64,000 nt of DNA from Methylocystis sp. (GTDB lineage: Bacteria; Pseudomonadota; Alphaproteobacteria; Rhizobiales; Beijerinckiaceae): the NCBI GenBank assembly GCA_002929055.1, contig PERY01000016.1, positions 1-64,000 of the forward strand, read 5' to 3'. The notes under the pieces are model-generated. The model worked only from the letters and a program-made list of their open reading frames with translations. It did no database searches and was not told where the DNA came from. Positions within the stretch are counted from its first letter, which is position 1; each line of letters starts with the position of its first letter. The position numbers were made by a program, and so were the translations under genes. Below, piece after piece: positions 29,781 to 39,582 of this stretch.

Positions 29781-31927
29781 TCTGCGGGCTCCATTTCCGC
29801 GATTCTCGGCGTTGCTGCATCACGCGCGGCATCGGCGGCGGGACCGTTCGTGCGCACCACATCCACGGCCGTCACTTTATATTCAGGGCAGTTTGTCGCC
29901 CAATCGGACAGGTCCGACGTAACAGCGTTGGCCTTCGATTTGGCGTGATGGAACGTTGTGTAGACAACGCCCGGATTGACGCGCTCCGATATTCTCGCGC
30001 GCACCTCGATCTCTCCGAAGCGACTCGACACCTTCACCCAGTCGCCGTCCTTCACGCCGCGCGAAATGGAGTCCTGCTCGTTGATTTCGAGCACGTCCTC
30101 GGAATGCCACATGGAGTTCGGCGTGCGCCGCGTCTGGGTGCCGACATTGTATTGCGACAGGATGCGGCCGGTCGTGAGCAGCAACGGGTATTTGTCGTTG
30201 GTGCGCTCCGCGGTCGGCACATATTCCGTGAGCATGAAGGTGCCGAGTCCATTCGCCCGCGGGAATTTCTCGCGGTGCAGCACCTCCGTGCCCTCGGGCG
30301 CGTCCTCGTTGCAGGGCCACTGCGCCGACCCGATGCGGTCCACGAGCGCGAAGCTTATGCCACGATAGTTGGGCGACAGTCGCGCGATCTCGTCCAGCAC
30401 TTCGCCAGCGCTGGTGTAATTCACATTGTAACCCATGGCGTTCATGAGCTTTACAGTGATCTGCCAGTCCTCGAGGCCGGCGAGCGGCTCGATCACCTTG
30501 CGCACGCGCGAGACGCGCCGCTCGGCGTTGGTGAAGGTGCCGTCCTTCTCCAGCGACGATGAGCCGGGGAAGAAGATGTGGGCGTATTTCGACGTCTCGT
30601 TGAGGAAAAGGTCATGGAGCACGACGCATTCCATGTTCCTCATCGCGGCGATGACATGGTGCTGGTTCGGATCGCTCTGCACCGGGTCTTCGCCCATGAT
30701 GTACATGCCCTTGAACGATCCCGCGACGGCGGCGTCGAGCATGTTGGGGAGGCGAAGGCCGGGCTCCGCGTCGAGCGGCACGCCCCATTCTGCCTCGAAG
30801 CTCGAACGGGTCTCGTAATCGGTCACGAAGCGATAGCCGCTGAAGACATGCGGCCAGCTGCCGAGGCAGCTTCCGCCCTGCACATTGCCCTGGCCGCGCA
30901 GCGGGTTCACGCCGACGCCCTCGCGCCCCAGCATGCCGCAGGAGAGGCCGAGATTGCCAAGGCACATCACGCCCGTCGAGCCCTGCGAATGCTCGGTGAC
31001 GCCGAGGCCGTAATAGATCGCGCTGTTCGGGCCGCTGGCATAAATGCGCGCCGCCTTGCGGATGTCGTCCGGGTCGACGCCCGCGAGCGGGCCGATCACC
31101 TCGGGCGCATAATTGTCGGAGCCGACAAGCGCCTTCCAGTTCTCGAACTCGTTCACCTCGCAGCGCGCGCGGACGAACTCTTCATTGTAGAGCTTCTCGC
31201 GCACCACGACATGCGCGATGCTGTCCAGGATGGCGACATTGGTTCCGGGGCGGATGGCGAGATGCACATCCGCCTTGCAGTGCGCCGATTCCACCGTCTC
31301 GGTCTTGCGCGGGTCGATGACGATGAGCTTCGCGCCCTGACGGATGCGACGCTTCATCAGCGAGCCGAACACCGGATGGCCCTCCGTCGGATTGGCGCCG
31401 ACGACCATGATGACGTCGGCCTGCAAAATCGAGTCGAAGTGCTGGCTCGCCGCGCCCGCGCCGACAGTGTTCGTCAGACCGAACTGCGTCGGCGAGTGGC
31501 AGATGCGAGCGCAATTGTCGATGTTGTTGTTGCCCAGCACGGCGCGCGCGAATTTCTGCGTGAGGAAGATTTCCTCATTCGTGCAGCGCGAGCTGGAAAC
31601 GGCGCCGACCGACTTCACGCCATATTTCGCCTGGATTCGCTTGAACTCCTTCGCCGCGTAGGCAAAGGCCTCGTCCCAACTCACGGGCGTCCACGGATCG
31701 TCGATCGATGCGCGGATCAGCGGCGTGCGGACGCGGTCGGGCGCGTTGTAATAGTCGTAGGCGAAGCGGCCCTTGATGCAGCTATGGCCGTGGTTGGCCT
31801 TGCCCTCTTTCCAGGGCGTCATGCGCACGATCTTGCCGCCGCGCGTCTCGGCCTTGAAGCCGCAGCCGACGCCACAATAGGCACAGGTCGTAACGACTGA
31901 TTTCTCAGGCTTCAGCGGATTCGGCAT
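29777..31927 (-). CDS. fdsA: Formate dehydrogenase alpha subunit, catalytic (molybdopterin) part
   Basis: TTCAYCGVGCGFKAETRGGKIVRM, GKANHGHSCIKGRFAYDYYNAPDRV, NNIDNCARICHSPT; ATG at 31927 with GAGGGAG upstream. Confidence 0.93.
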   Translation of the reverse strand: MPNPLKPEKSVVTTCAYCGVGCGFKAETRGGKIVRMTPWKEGKANHGHSCIKGRFAYDYYNAPDRVRTPLIRASIDDPWTPVSWDEAFAYAAKEFKRIQAKYGVKSVGAVSSSRCTNEEIFLTQKFARAVLGNNNIDNCARICHSPTQFGLTNTVGAGAASQHFDSILQADVIMVVGANPTEGHPVFGSLMKRRIRQGAKLIVIDPRKTETVESAHCKADVHLAIRPGTNVAILDSIAHVVVREKLYNEEFVRARCEVNEFENWKALVGSDNYAPEVIGPLAGVDPDDIRKAARIYASGPNSAIYYGLGVTEHSQGSTGVMCLGNLGLSCGMLGREGVGVNPLRGQGNVQGGSCLGSWPHVFSGYRFVTDYETRSSFEAEWGVPLDAEPGLRLPNMLDAAVAGSFKGMYIMGEDPVQSDPNQHHVIAAMRNMECVVLHDLFLNETSKYAHIFFPGSSSLEKDGTFTNAERRVSRVRKVIEPLAGLEDWQITVKLMNAMGYNVNYTSAGEVLDEIARLSPNYRGISFALVDRIGSAQWPCNEDAPEGTEVLHREKFPRANGLGTFMLTEYVPTAERTNDKYPLLLTTGRILSQYNVGTQTRRTPNSMWHSEDVLEINEQDSISRGVKDGDWVKVSSRFGEIEVRARISERVNPGVVYTTFHHAKSKANAVTSDLSDWATNCPEYKVTAVDVVRTNGPAADAARDAATPRIAEMEPAE

Positions 31928-32639
31928 GGACGTATTCTCCCTCAAAGAGACTCTTTTCGACCAGGGCGTGGCTCGGGCAGGCCTGAACGCAGGCGCCGCA
32001 ACTCACGCACTCCGATTCGAAGAATGGCTGATCTTGGCTGGCGACGACTTTGGAGTCGAAGCTTCTCCCGGCGATGGTGATGGCGAAGGTGCCCTGCACT
32101 TCGGCGCAGGCGCGCACACAGCGGCTGCAGACGATGCATTTCGCCGGATCGAACAGGAAGTAGGGGTTGGAGGCGTCGACCGGCGCCTCGAAGTGGTTGA
32201 AGCCGCCCGCGCCGTACGGATGCGACGCAACGCCTTCGGCCTTAAGCGTGTCGTGGAACTCGCTCCAGCCGTCAGCGATCTCGCTTTCCGGGAAGTCCGA
32301 AAGGTAAAGCTCCAGAACTCCCTTGCGCAGGCGCGAGAGCGTCTCCGACTGCGTCTTGACCTTCATGCCCTCGGCGACGAGCGTCGTGCAACTCGCGGGA
32401 AAGCCGCCGCGGCCCTCGATCTCGACAAGGCAGACGCGGCAGCTCCCGAAAGCCTCGAGCATGTCGGTCGCGCAGAGCTTGGGGATGGGGCGTCCGGCGC
32501 TCGCCGCAGCCAGCATCAGCGAGCTGCCGGCAGGCACGGTGACGGTGACGCCATCTATCTCCAATGTGACCGGGGCCCCGTCGCGCGGCGGGGTGCCGTA
32601 GTCAACGTCGTCCTTCAATCCGCGAATTTCGGACCACAT
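31905..32639 (-). CDS. Formate dehydrogenase Fe-S part (2Fe-2S + 2x[4Fe-4S]), normally the N-terminus of FdsA
   Basis: CATDMLEAFGSCRVCLVEIEGRGGFPASCTT; CIVCSRCVRACAEVQG; CVSCGACVQACPSHALVEKSL; overlaps the catalytic ORF in another frame. Confidence 0.9.
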   Translation of the reverse strand: MWSEIRGLKDDVDYGTPPRDGAPVTLEIDGVTVTVPAGSSLMLAAASAGRPIPKLCATDMLEAFGSCRVCLVEIEGRGGFPASCTTLVAEGMKVKTQSETLSRLRKGVLELYLSDFPESEIADGWSEFHDTLKAEGVASHPYGAGGFNHFEAPVDASNPYFLFDPAKCIVCSRCVRACAEVQGTFAITIAGRSFDSKVVASQDQPFFESECVSCGACVQACPSHALVEKSLFEGEYVHAESAEA

Positions 32640-32717
32640 TCGGAATTCCTTTCCTCCGCAACTTCGGGCGCCTGCCTAATGCTTGCGCTTTTTTCTAAGG
32701 CGAGCGCCGATCGTGAC

Positions 32718-32747
32718 CTTATAGCCCGTGCTTTAGAACTTTTCAAA
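32718..32747 (-). promoter_or_regulatory. Candidate sigma70 promoter for the fds operon, overlapped by Irr/ICE-like box
   Basis: Minus strand TTGAAA-N17-TATAAG; TTTGAAAAGTTCTAA (32733-32747) matches 13/15 of the TTAGAAYNRTTCTAA palindrome. Confidence 0.45.
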
Positions 32748-32949
32748 AAAGGAATTTACCGGCCGGAAGCTCCCGTGAGGCATAGAAAAACTGAATTTCA
32801 ACCATAGGTGAAAGCGATGCATTGGCCCCTTGGCCCGCTTGCTTGTCGAATAGGCGCCAAGCCTGCACGCGACGGCATTGGCATTTGGGTCCGGCTTTCT
32901 GCATTATCGGCCCCTCAAGCGCGCCGTCCGCGGCCTCATCCGGGCAGAA

Positions 32950-34983
32950 ATGACTCACCCCTTTTTCTCATTGCATACCCACGGATTCATCCGCGCCGCA
33001 GTCGCCTGTCCGCGGCTGCGGGTCGCCGATCCGGCCTTCAATGTCGCCCGCACGATCGAGCTGGCTCAGGAAGCGCATGAAAAAGGGGCGTCTGTGGTCC
33101 TCTTTCCGGAATTGGGAGTCTCGGCCTACGCCATCGATGATTTGTTGCAGCAGGCGGCGCTGCTGTCGGCGGTGGAGCGTGCGCTCGGTGCGCTGATCGA
33201 GGCCTCGCGCGCCATTCGCCCCATTATCGTCGCCGGGGCGCCGCTGCGCCATCGCGGGCGGCTCTACAATTGCGCCGTCGCGATCCTGCGCGGGCGCGTG
33301 CTCGCGGTGACGCCCAAGACCTATCTTCCGAACTACCGGGAGTTTTACGAGAAGCGTCACTTTGCTTCCGGCGCCCATGTCGCCGGCGAGGAGATTGTTG
33401 TCGCGGGGCAGATCGCGCCCTTCGGCTCGGATGTGCTGCTGGAGGCGTCGGATTTCCAAGGCCTCGCGATCCACATGGAAGTCTGCGAGGATGTGTGGGT
33501 TCCGATCCCGCCCTCGTCGCGCGCGGCGCTCGCGGGCGCGACCGTGCTGCTCAACCTTTCGGCCTCCAACGCCATCGTCGGGAAGTCGGACTACCGGCAG
33601 ACATTGTGTGCGGCGCATTCGGCGCGCTGCCTCGCCGCCTATCTCTATTCCGCCGCGGGGCAGGGGGAATCGACGACCGATCTCGCCTGGGACGGCGAGG
33701 CGATGATCTACGAGAGCGGCGACCTTCTCGCCAAGGCGCCCCGTTTTTCCGACGAGCCGCAGCTCGTTCTGGCCGACATCGATCTGGGGCGCCTTGCCGC
33801 CGAGCGGACGCGCCAGGGCACTTTCGGCGACTGCGCCGACGTCGAGGCGGGCGCCACACAGTATCGGAGAGTCGCATTCGAACTAGATGCGCCTCGCGAC
33901 GTCGATCTTGGCCTGCTGCGCAATGTGCCACGCTTCCCCTTCGTTCCCGACGACGAGGCGCGGCTCGCGGAGCTCTGCTTCGAGGCCTTTAACATCCAGT
34001 CGCACGGGTTGGAGCAGCGGCTGCGCTCGGCCGGGTTGGGAAAGGTCGTGATCGGCGTCTCGGGCGGTCTCGACTCCACTCAGGCGCTGCTGGTCGCGGT
34101 GACGGCGATGGATGCGCTGGGGTTGCCGCGCGCGAATATTCTCGCCTATACACTGCCTGCCTTCGCGACGAGCGACCGAACCAAAAGCAGCGCCTGGAAG
34201 CTGATGCGCGCACTCGGCGTGAGCGCGCAGGAGATCGACGTCTCCGCCGCCTGCAAGCAGATGCTCGAAGACATCGGCCACCCCGCCGCGCGCGGCGAAG
34301 CGGTGTATGACGCAACGTACGAGAATGTGCAGGCGGGCGCTCGCACCTCGCTTCTCTTCCGCCTCGCCAATCTCCACAACGGCATCGTCGTCGGCACCGG
34401 GGACTTGTCGGAGCTCGCGCTCGGATGGTGCACCTATGGCGTCGGCGATCAAATGGCGCATTACAACGTCAACGCCTCCGTGCCGAAGACGCTCATCCAG
34501 CATCTCATCCGCTGGTGCGCGCGCGACGCGCGCTTCGGGACGGATACGATCGCGGTGCTGGCGGATGTTCTCGCGACGGAGATTTCGCCCGAACTGATCC
34601 CGGGCGATGCGGCGCAGCGCACGGAAGCCTTCGTAGGCCCGTATGCGTTGCAGGACTTCAACCTCTTCTACACGACGCGCTATGGCTTTGGCCCCGCCAA
34701 GGTCGCGTTTCTTTCCTGGCGCGCGTGGCGTGACGCGGGGCTGGGCGGCTGGCCTTCGGTCATTTCGCAAAAGGATCGCGTGGCCTACGATCTACCGGAG
34801 ATCAAGCGCTGGCTCACTGTCTTCCTGCGGCGCTTCTTCGCCACGAGCCAGTTCAAGCGCTCGGCGCTGCCCAATGGGCCGAAGGTGAGTTCGGGAGGCT
34901 CGCTGTCGCCCCGCGGCGACTGGCGCGCGCCGAGCGATTCTTCCCCCGATGCGTGGCTTTCTGCGCTGGACGACATCCCATAA
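32950..34983 (+). CDS. nadE: Glutamine-dependent NAD+ synthetase
   Basis: Nitrilase-like N-terminus ([27 protein letters not shown]) plus synthetase [30 protein letters not shown]-type region; [16 protein letters not shown]. Confidence 0.95.
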   Translation: MTHPFFSLHTHGFIRAAVACPRLRVADPAFNVARTIELAQEAHEKGASVVLFPELGVSAYAIDDLLQQAALLSAVERALGALIEASRAIRPIIVAGAPLRHRGRLYNCAVAILRGRVLAVTPKTYLPNYREFYEKRHFASGAHVAGEEIVVAGQIAPFGSDVLLEASDFQGLAIHMEVCEDVWVPIPPSSRAALAGATVLLNLSASNAIVGKSDYRQTLCAAHSARCLAAYLYSAAGQGESTTDLAWDGEAMIYESGDLLAKAPRFSDEPQLVLADIDLGRLAAERTRQGTFGDCADVEAGATQYRRVAFELDAPRDVDLGLLRNVPRFPFVPDDEARLAELCFEAFNIQSHGLEQRLRSAGLGKVVIGVSGGLDSTQALLVAVTAMDALGLPRANILAYTLPAFATSDRTKSSAWKLMRALGVSAQEIDVSAACKQMLEDIGHPAARGEAVYDATYENVQAGARTSLLFRLANLHNGIVVGTGDLSELALGWCTYGVGDQMAHYNVNASVPKTLIQHLIRWCARDARFGTDTIAVLADVLATEISPELIPGDAAQRTEAFVGPYALQDFNLFYTTRYGFGPAKVAFLSWRAWRDAGLGGWPSVISQKDRVAYDLPEIKRWLTVFLRRFFATSQFKRSALPNGPKVSSGGSLSPRGDWRAPSDSSPDAWLSALDDIP

Positions 34984-34986
34984 AAA

Positions 34987-35008
34987 AGGACCGGCTAACG
35001 CCGGTCCA
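34987..35008 (-). terminator. Terminator for the DUF1328 gene (minus strand)
   Basis: GGACCGGC-TAAC-GCCGGTCC stem with minus-strand TTTTTT beyond. Confidence 0.7.
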
Positions 35009-35036
35009 GTCGGGGAGAAGACCGCCAATCGCCGCG

Positions 35037-35210
35037 TCAGGCTCTGCGCAGGAACCCCGCGACGGCCGAGACGACGAACAGAACGAGCGCAACCCAGAAC
35101 AGAATTCGCGCCCCTTCCATCGCTGTGCCCGCGACGCCGCCAAAGCCGAAAAACGCCGCGATGATTGCGACGATCAGAAACAGTATCGCATAGTGCAGCA
35201 GGCTGCCCAT
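35037..35210 (-). CDS. DUF1328 (YtjA-like) small membrane protein, 57 aa
   Basis: [57 protein letters not shown]; below ORF-track length cutoff. Confidence 0.9.
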   Translation of the reverse strand: MGSLLHYAILFLIVAIIAAFFGFGGVAGTAMEGARILFWVALVLFVVSAVAGFLRRA

Positions 35211-35297
35211 GTTGGACCTCCGTGATGAATGTCACTCGCGGGCAGAACGCACGTTAGCCGCCGGTGTTCCGGCGGGGGCGGGGCGGCGCGCGATCTT

Positions 35298-36155
35298 TCA
35301 GGTCGCGGTCGCGCGGGCGAAAGCCAGATAGAGCGCGCGCAGCCTTTTCGCGTGCGGGCCGGGGGCGCCGCCGCCCAGCGCTCGCCCGTCGATTGAGACG
35401 ATGGGCAGGACGAGATTGGAGGCGGAGGTCAGAAAGGCCTCCGCCGCCTCACAGGCTTCGGCGACGGTGAAGGCGCGCTCCCCCAGCGTCAGCCCCGCTT
35501 CGGCCGCCAGCGCCAGCACCGAGCGGCGGGTGCAGCCGGGCAGGATCGCCTCGGAATTGGGTCGCGTGACAATCGCCCCGCTCTTCGTGACGATGAAGGC
35601 GGTGGAGGAGGAGCCTTCGGTGACGAAGCCGTCCGCGTCCACCATCCAGGCTTCCTGGCAACCCGCCTCCGTCGCCGCCTGCTTGGCCAGCACCTGCGCC
35701 AGCAGCGCGACGCTCTTGATGTCGCGCCGCCCCCAGCGCAGGTCCGGGACGGTCACGACTTTGACGCCCTTTTCCGCATAGGGGGATGCGAGGATGTTCT
35801 TCTTTTGCGCGAAGCCGACCAGCGTCGCTTTTACGCCTTTCGGAAAGGAGAAATCCCGCTCCGCCGCGCCGCGCGTGACCTGCAGATAGACCATGCCTTC
35901 CTGAACGCCGTTGCGGGAAACGAGCGCGCGCTCGATCTCGACGATCTCCGTCATTGATACGGGACTTTCGAGCCGCAACTCTCTCAGCGAGCGCTCCAGC
36001 CGCGCGATATGCGCCTCATTATCGATGAGCTTGCCGTCGATCACCGCGGCGACCTCATAAACGCCGTCCGCGAAGAGGAAGCCGCGGTCGAGAATGGATA
36101 TCCTGGCGTCGACGAGCGGCGTATAGGCGCCGTTGACATAGGCGATGTCGGACAA
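35298..36155 (-). CDS. dat: D-amino-acid/branched-chain aminotransferase-like class IV PLP enzyme (probable D-alanine transaminase)
   Basis: LSDIAYVNGAYTPLVDARISILDRGFLFADGVYEV; DIKSVALLAQVLAKQAATEAGCQEAWMVDADGFVTEGSSSTAF; TTG start uncertain. Confidence 0.82.
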   Translation of the reverse strand: MSDIAYVNGAYTPLVDARISILDRGFLFADGVYEVAAVIDGKLIDNEAHIARLERSLRELRLESPVSMTEIVEIERALVSRNGVQEGMVYLQVTRGAAERDFSFPKGVKATLVGFAQKKNILASPYAEKGVKVVTVPDLRWGRRDIKSVALLAQVLAKQAATEAGCQEAWMVDADGFVTEGSSSTAFIVTKSGAIVTRPNSEAILPGCTRRSVLALAAEAGLTLGERAFTVAEACEAAEAFLTSASNLVLPIVSIDGRALGGGAPGPHAKRLRALYLAFARATAT

Positions 36156-36241
36156 GGGCGGGGCTCCGCGCGCGCAAGAGAGCAAGGGGATTGTTCGATT
36201 ACGATCATGGTGAATCACGCCTAACTTGACCTTAAACAAGG

Positions 36242-36275
36242 CGCGGGTGAAACAAGATTGTTATCAACACCCGCG
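36242..36275. repeat. Inverted repeat CGCGGGTG-N18-CACCCGCG upstream of the DUF262 gene
   Basis: Perfect 8-bp arms, AT-rich loop. Confidence 0.6.
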
Positions 36276-36327
36276 ATTCCTCCATGCGTGCAGAACGCGG
36301 CTTCCAAAATTCGGAGACGTTCGGTCG

Positions 36328-38103
36328 ATGGCGTACTCTTCAACTACAATTGCCCGTGTAATCAGCCAAATCAATCGAAGCTATTTCTTGCCTGCCATCC
36401 AGCGGCCCTATGTTTGGCAGCCAGAGCAAATCATAGCCCTCTTCGATTCACTCATGAAAGGCTATCCCATAAGTTCCTTCCTGTTCTGGGAAGTGGCGCC
36501 CGATCGGCGGCACGACTGGGATATCTATAAGTTCATGGAAAATTTCCGACATGGAGACGTTCATAATGAGATGGCCGAAACGGACGGAAGGGATGTCATT
36601 CTTGTCCTCGATGGTCAGCAGCGACTGACCTCGTTCGTCATCGGCCTGCAGGGGAGCTATACGATTAGGCCAAAGTATGCCAGGCGCGGCAGTCCTGATA
36701 ACTGGGTTCGTCAGCGCCTCTACATAGATTTGCTCAAAATTAAAGATGACATTGAGAACGCCGTAGTTGATGAAGCCGAGCTCGGTGTTACGTATGGTTT
36801 TAAGTTCGCGCCGCACCTGCCAATGAACGGTCCTGCGCAGATGTGGTTTAAGGTGGGCCGTATATTGGACTGCACCAGTGACGATGCCTTCGACAAGCTT
36901 CGCAACGAACTTCTAGACCTGCTCCCTGATAGCTCAACGCGCGCTCAGGGACGGATACTTCAGGATAATCTGAGTCGGCTCTATCGGGTTGTCTGGAAGG
37001 ATGAGGTCGTATCGTATTTTACGGAAACTGATCAATCCTATGACCGAGTTCTTGATATATTTATCCGAGCGAATGACGGTGGAACAAAGCTAAGTAAGTC
37101 CGACCTGCTGTTGTCAATGATCACCTCGAAATGGCAGGGAGTGAGTGCGCGCGAAGAGATTTATAATTTTGTTGAGCATCTCAACTCAGGGCTTGAAGGC
37201 CGAAACGGTGTTGACAAAGATTTGATTATGAAGGCGTGTCTAGTACTAAGCGATCTCGATCAAACTTATAAAGTAGGTAACTTTACTTCCAGAAATCTCT
37301 CCATAATTGAGGGCCATTGGCCTCGCATAAAGTGCTCGCTGGAAGCGACCTTTCGACTGGTCAATCGCTTGGGAATTGATCAGGAGACTCTCACTTCAGG
37401 AAACGCGATCCTGCCAATAGCGTACTATCTCTTCAAGACTGAGCAGGGTGACTTGTCCGGTTCGACGAGTGAGAACGCAAAGAACACATTGCTGATCCAG
37501 CGATGGCTCATCGGGAGCCTTCTAAACGGCGTCTTCGGCGGAACCTCCGATGCGACGCTAGGCGCGGCACGCTCGATCATAAAAGATAACCTCAGAGCCA
37601 ACTCCGACTTTCCATACCGCGACCTTGTCGACGGCCTTGCCTTGAAGGGTCGTCTCACTGAGTTCAATGAGAGTAATATGGAGAGTTTTTTTGAGATTGG
37701 CTACGGAAAGCGTGTCTGTTTTCTAGCTCTGTCTTTGCTTTACGACACCACAAACTGGGGCCTTACGAGTTACCATATCGATCACATAATCCCTAGATCG
37801 CTAGCGGACCGAAAAGCGTTGATGGCGGCGAATGTCTCAGAAAGTTTGATTCAGCGAATTGAGAATGCGGTGAATCGCCTAGGTAACCTACAGTTGCTCC
37901 AAGGCTATGAGAACTTAGAAAAGAACAACAGGCCATTTTCCGAGTGGATAAAAACGCGGGACAAAGATTTTTTGAGGAGGCATCTAATCCCAGAGCGGGA
38001 GGATCTATATTCGGTGACAGAGCTGGCGGCATTTGTAGCGGAAAGAGAAAAGCTTATCGCGCAAAGGCTACGACAAAGCGTCTTCGCCAGAGCGATGGTT
38101 TAG
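36328..38103 (+). CDS. DUF262 + C-terminal HNH-type (DUF1524/GmrSD-like) protein, putative restriction/defence protein
   Basis: AIQRPYVWQPEQI; VLDGQQRLTSFV (DGQQR); FIRANDGGTKLSKSDLLLSMI; YHIDHIIPRS...NRLGNLQLLQGYENLEKNN. Confidence 0.85.
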   Translation: MAYSSTTIARVISQINRSYFLPAIQRPYVWQPEQIIALFDSLMKGYPISSFLFWEVAPDRRHDWDIYKFMENFRHGDVHNEMAETDGRDVILVLDGQQRLTSFVIGLQGSYTIRPKYARRGSPDNWVRQRLYIDLLKIKDDIENAVVDEAELGVTYGFKFAPHLPMNGPAQMWFKVGRILDCTSDDAFDKLRNELLDLLPDSSTRAQGRILQDNLSRLYRVVWKDEVVSYFTETDQSYDRVLDIFIRANDGGTKLSKSDLLLSMITSKWQGVSAREEIYNFVEHLNSGLEGRNGVDKDLIMKACLVLSDLDQTYKVGNFTSRNLSIIEGHWPRIKCSLEATFRLVNRLGIDQETLTSGNAILPIAYYLFKTEQGDLSGSTSENAKNTLLIQRWLIGSLLNGVFGGTSDATLGAARSIIKDNLRANSDFPYRDLVDGLALKGRLTEFNESNMESFFEIGYGKRVCFLALSLLYDTTNWGLTSYHIDHIIPRSLADRKALMAANVSESLIQRIENAVNRLGNLQLLQGYENLEKNNRPFSEWIKTRDKDFLRRHLIPEREDLYSVTELAAFVAEREKLIAQRLRQSVFARAMV

Positions 38104-38176
38104 CTGCGCGAAGCCTCTTCGTCGCCTTGCCGCGCCTGCGTAATATAACGGGCAGCGCACAGGGGTCGGGAGCGTC

Positions 38177-39580
38177 ATGGGCGAGGAAATCCACACCACG
38201 GGCTTCACGAGCGAGGACAAGGCGCGATTCGCGGAGCGCCTCTCGCGGGAGACGGACCTCGCCCGGGCGCTCTTTTCCGGTGACAAATTCTCGCGCGCCG
38301 GACACATGATCGGCTTTGAGATCGAGACCTGGATCGTCGACCACAATTATTTCCCTGCCTCGATCAATCAGCAGCTTCTCGAAGCGATGGACAATCCGCT
38401 CGTGGTGCCGGAGCTGTCGCGCTTCAATCTCGAGCTCAACTGCGATCCGCTGCCGCTCGAAGGCGATGCGCTCGGGCGCGCCTTTGACGCGCTGACCAAA
38501 GTCTGGGCCGACTGCAACGAGACGGCGCATCGGCTCGACGCCAATCTCGTGATGATCGGCACGCTGCCGACGATCCGCGACGAGGATCTCTCGCTGGCGA
38601 ACATGTCGCCGCTCAATCGCTATTACGCGCTGAACGCCGAGGTGCTGCGCCTGCGCGGCGGGCGACCCCTTCGCGTCGACATTTTTGGGCGCGACCATCT
38701 CGTCTCGGAGCACAGGGACGTGATGCTGGAGGCGGCGACGACCTCTTTTCAGATTCATCTCAAGGCGCCGGCTGACCTCGCCCACCGCTATTACAACGCC
38801 TCCATCGCCGCATCGGGGCCGGTCCTCGCAGCCTGCGCCAATGCGCCCTTCCTCTTCGGCAAATCGCTGTGGGAGGAAACGCGCATTCCGCTTTTCGAGC
38901 AGGCGGTGAATGTGCCCGGCCCAGCGCGCGTCTGCATGGGCTCGGGATTCGCTTCGCAATCCCTGCTCGAAGTGTTCGAGGAAAACCTGCGCGATTACGA
39001 CGCGCTGCTGCCCATCGCCTTCGACGACGCCCCAAAGGCCCTGCGCCACATGCGCCTGCACAATGGCGTCATCTGGCGCTGGAACCGGCCGCTCGTCGGT
39101 TTCGACGACGACGGCGCGCCGCATCTGCGCGTCGAGCATCGCATCCTGCCGGCGGGGCCGACCTTCGTGGACATGATGGCCAACGCCGCGCTCTATCTTG
39201 GCCTTGCGCGGGCGCTGGCGCTGGGGACCGGCGACGGGACCGGCGGCCTCCCTTTCGACGAAGCCTCGCGCAATTTCTACTCTGCCGCGCGCATGGGGCT
39301 GGAGGCGACGCTCTATTGGCCCGGGGTCGGCGAGATCGGCGCGGAACGGCTCTTGCTGGAGCGCCTGCTGCCGGTGGCCCGCGAGGGGCTCGCCGATTTC
39401 GGCGTCGTCGACCCGCGCGGCTACCTCGACGTCATCGAAGCGCGCGTGCGCAGCGGGCAGACCGGCGCCGCCTGGCAGCGCAAGGTTCTTGCGGCGCGCG
39501 GCGGCGACCTCTACGCGCTGATGGCGGCCTATTGCGAGGGGCAGCGCAGCGGCGCGCCCGTGCATGAATGGGAAGTGTGA
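38177..39580 (+). CDS. Glutamate-cysteine ligase-like (GCS2) amidoligase
   Basis: HMIGFEIETWIVDHNYFPASINQQLLE; RFNLELNCDPLPLEGDAL; TTSFQIHLKAP. Confidence 0.8.
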   Translation: MGEEIHTTGFTSEDKARFAERLSRETDLARALFSGDKFSRAGHMIGFEIETWIVDHNYFPASINQQLLEAMDNPLVVPELSRFNLELNCDPLPLEGDALGRAFDALTKVWADCNETAHRLDANLVMIGTLPTIRDEDLSLANMSPLNRYYALNAEVLRLRGGRPLRVDIFGRDHLVSEHRDVMLEAATTSFQIHLKAPADLAHRYYNASIAASGPVLAACANAPFLFGKSLWEETRIPLFEQAVNVPGPARVCMGSGFASQSLLEVFEENLRDYDALLPIAFDDAPKALRHMRLHNGVIWRWNRPLVGFDDDGAPHLRVEHRILPAGPTFVDMMANAALYLGLARALALGTGDGTGGLPFDEASRNFYSAARMGLEATLYWPGVGEIGAERLLLERLLPVAREGLADFGVVDPRGYLDVIEARVRSGQTGAAWQRKVLAARGGDLYALMAAYCEGQRSGAPVHEWEV

Positions 39581-39582
39581 GA

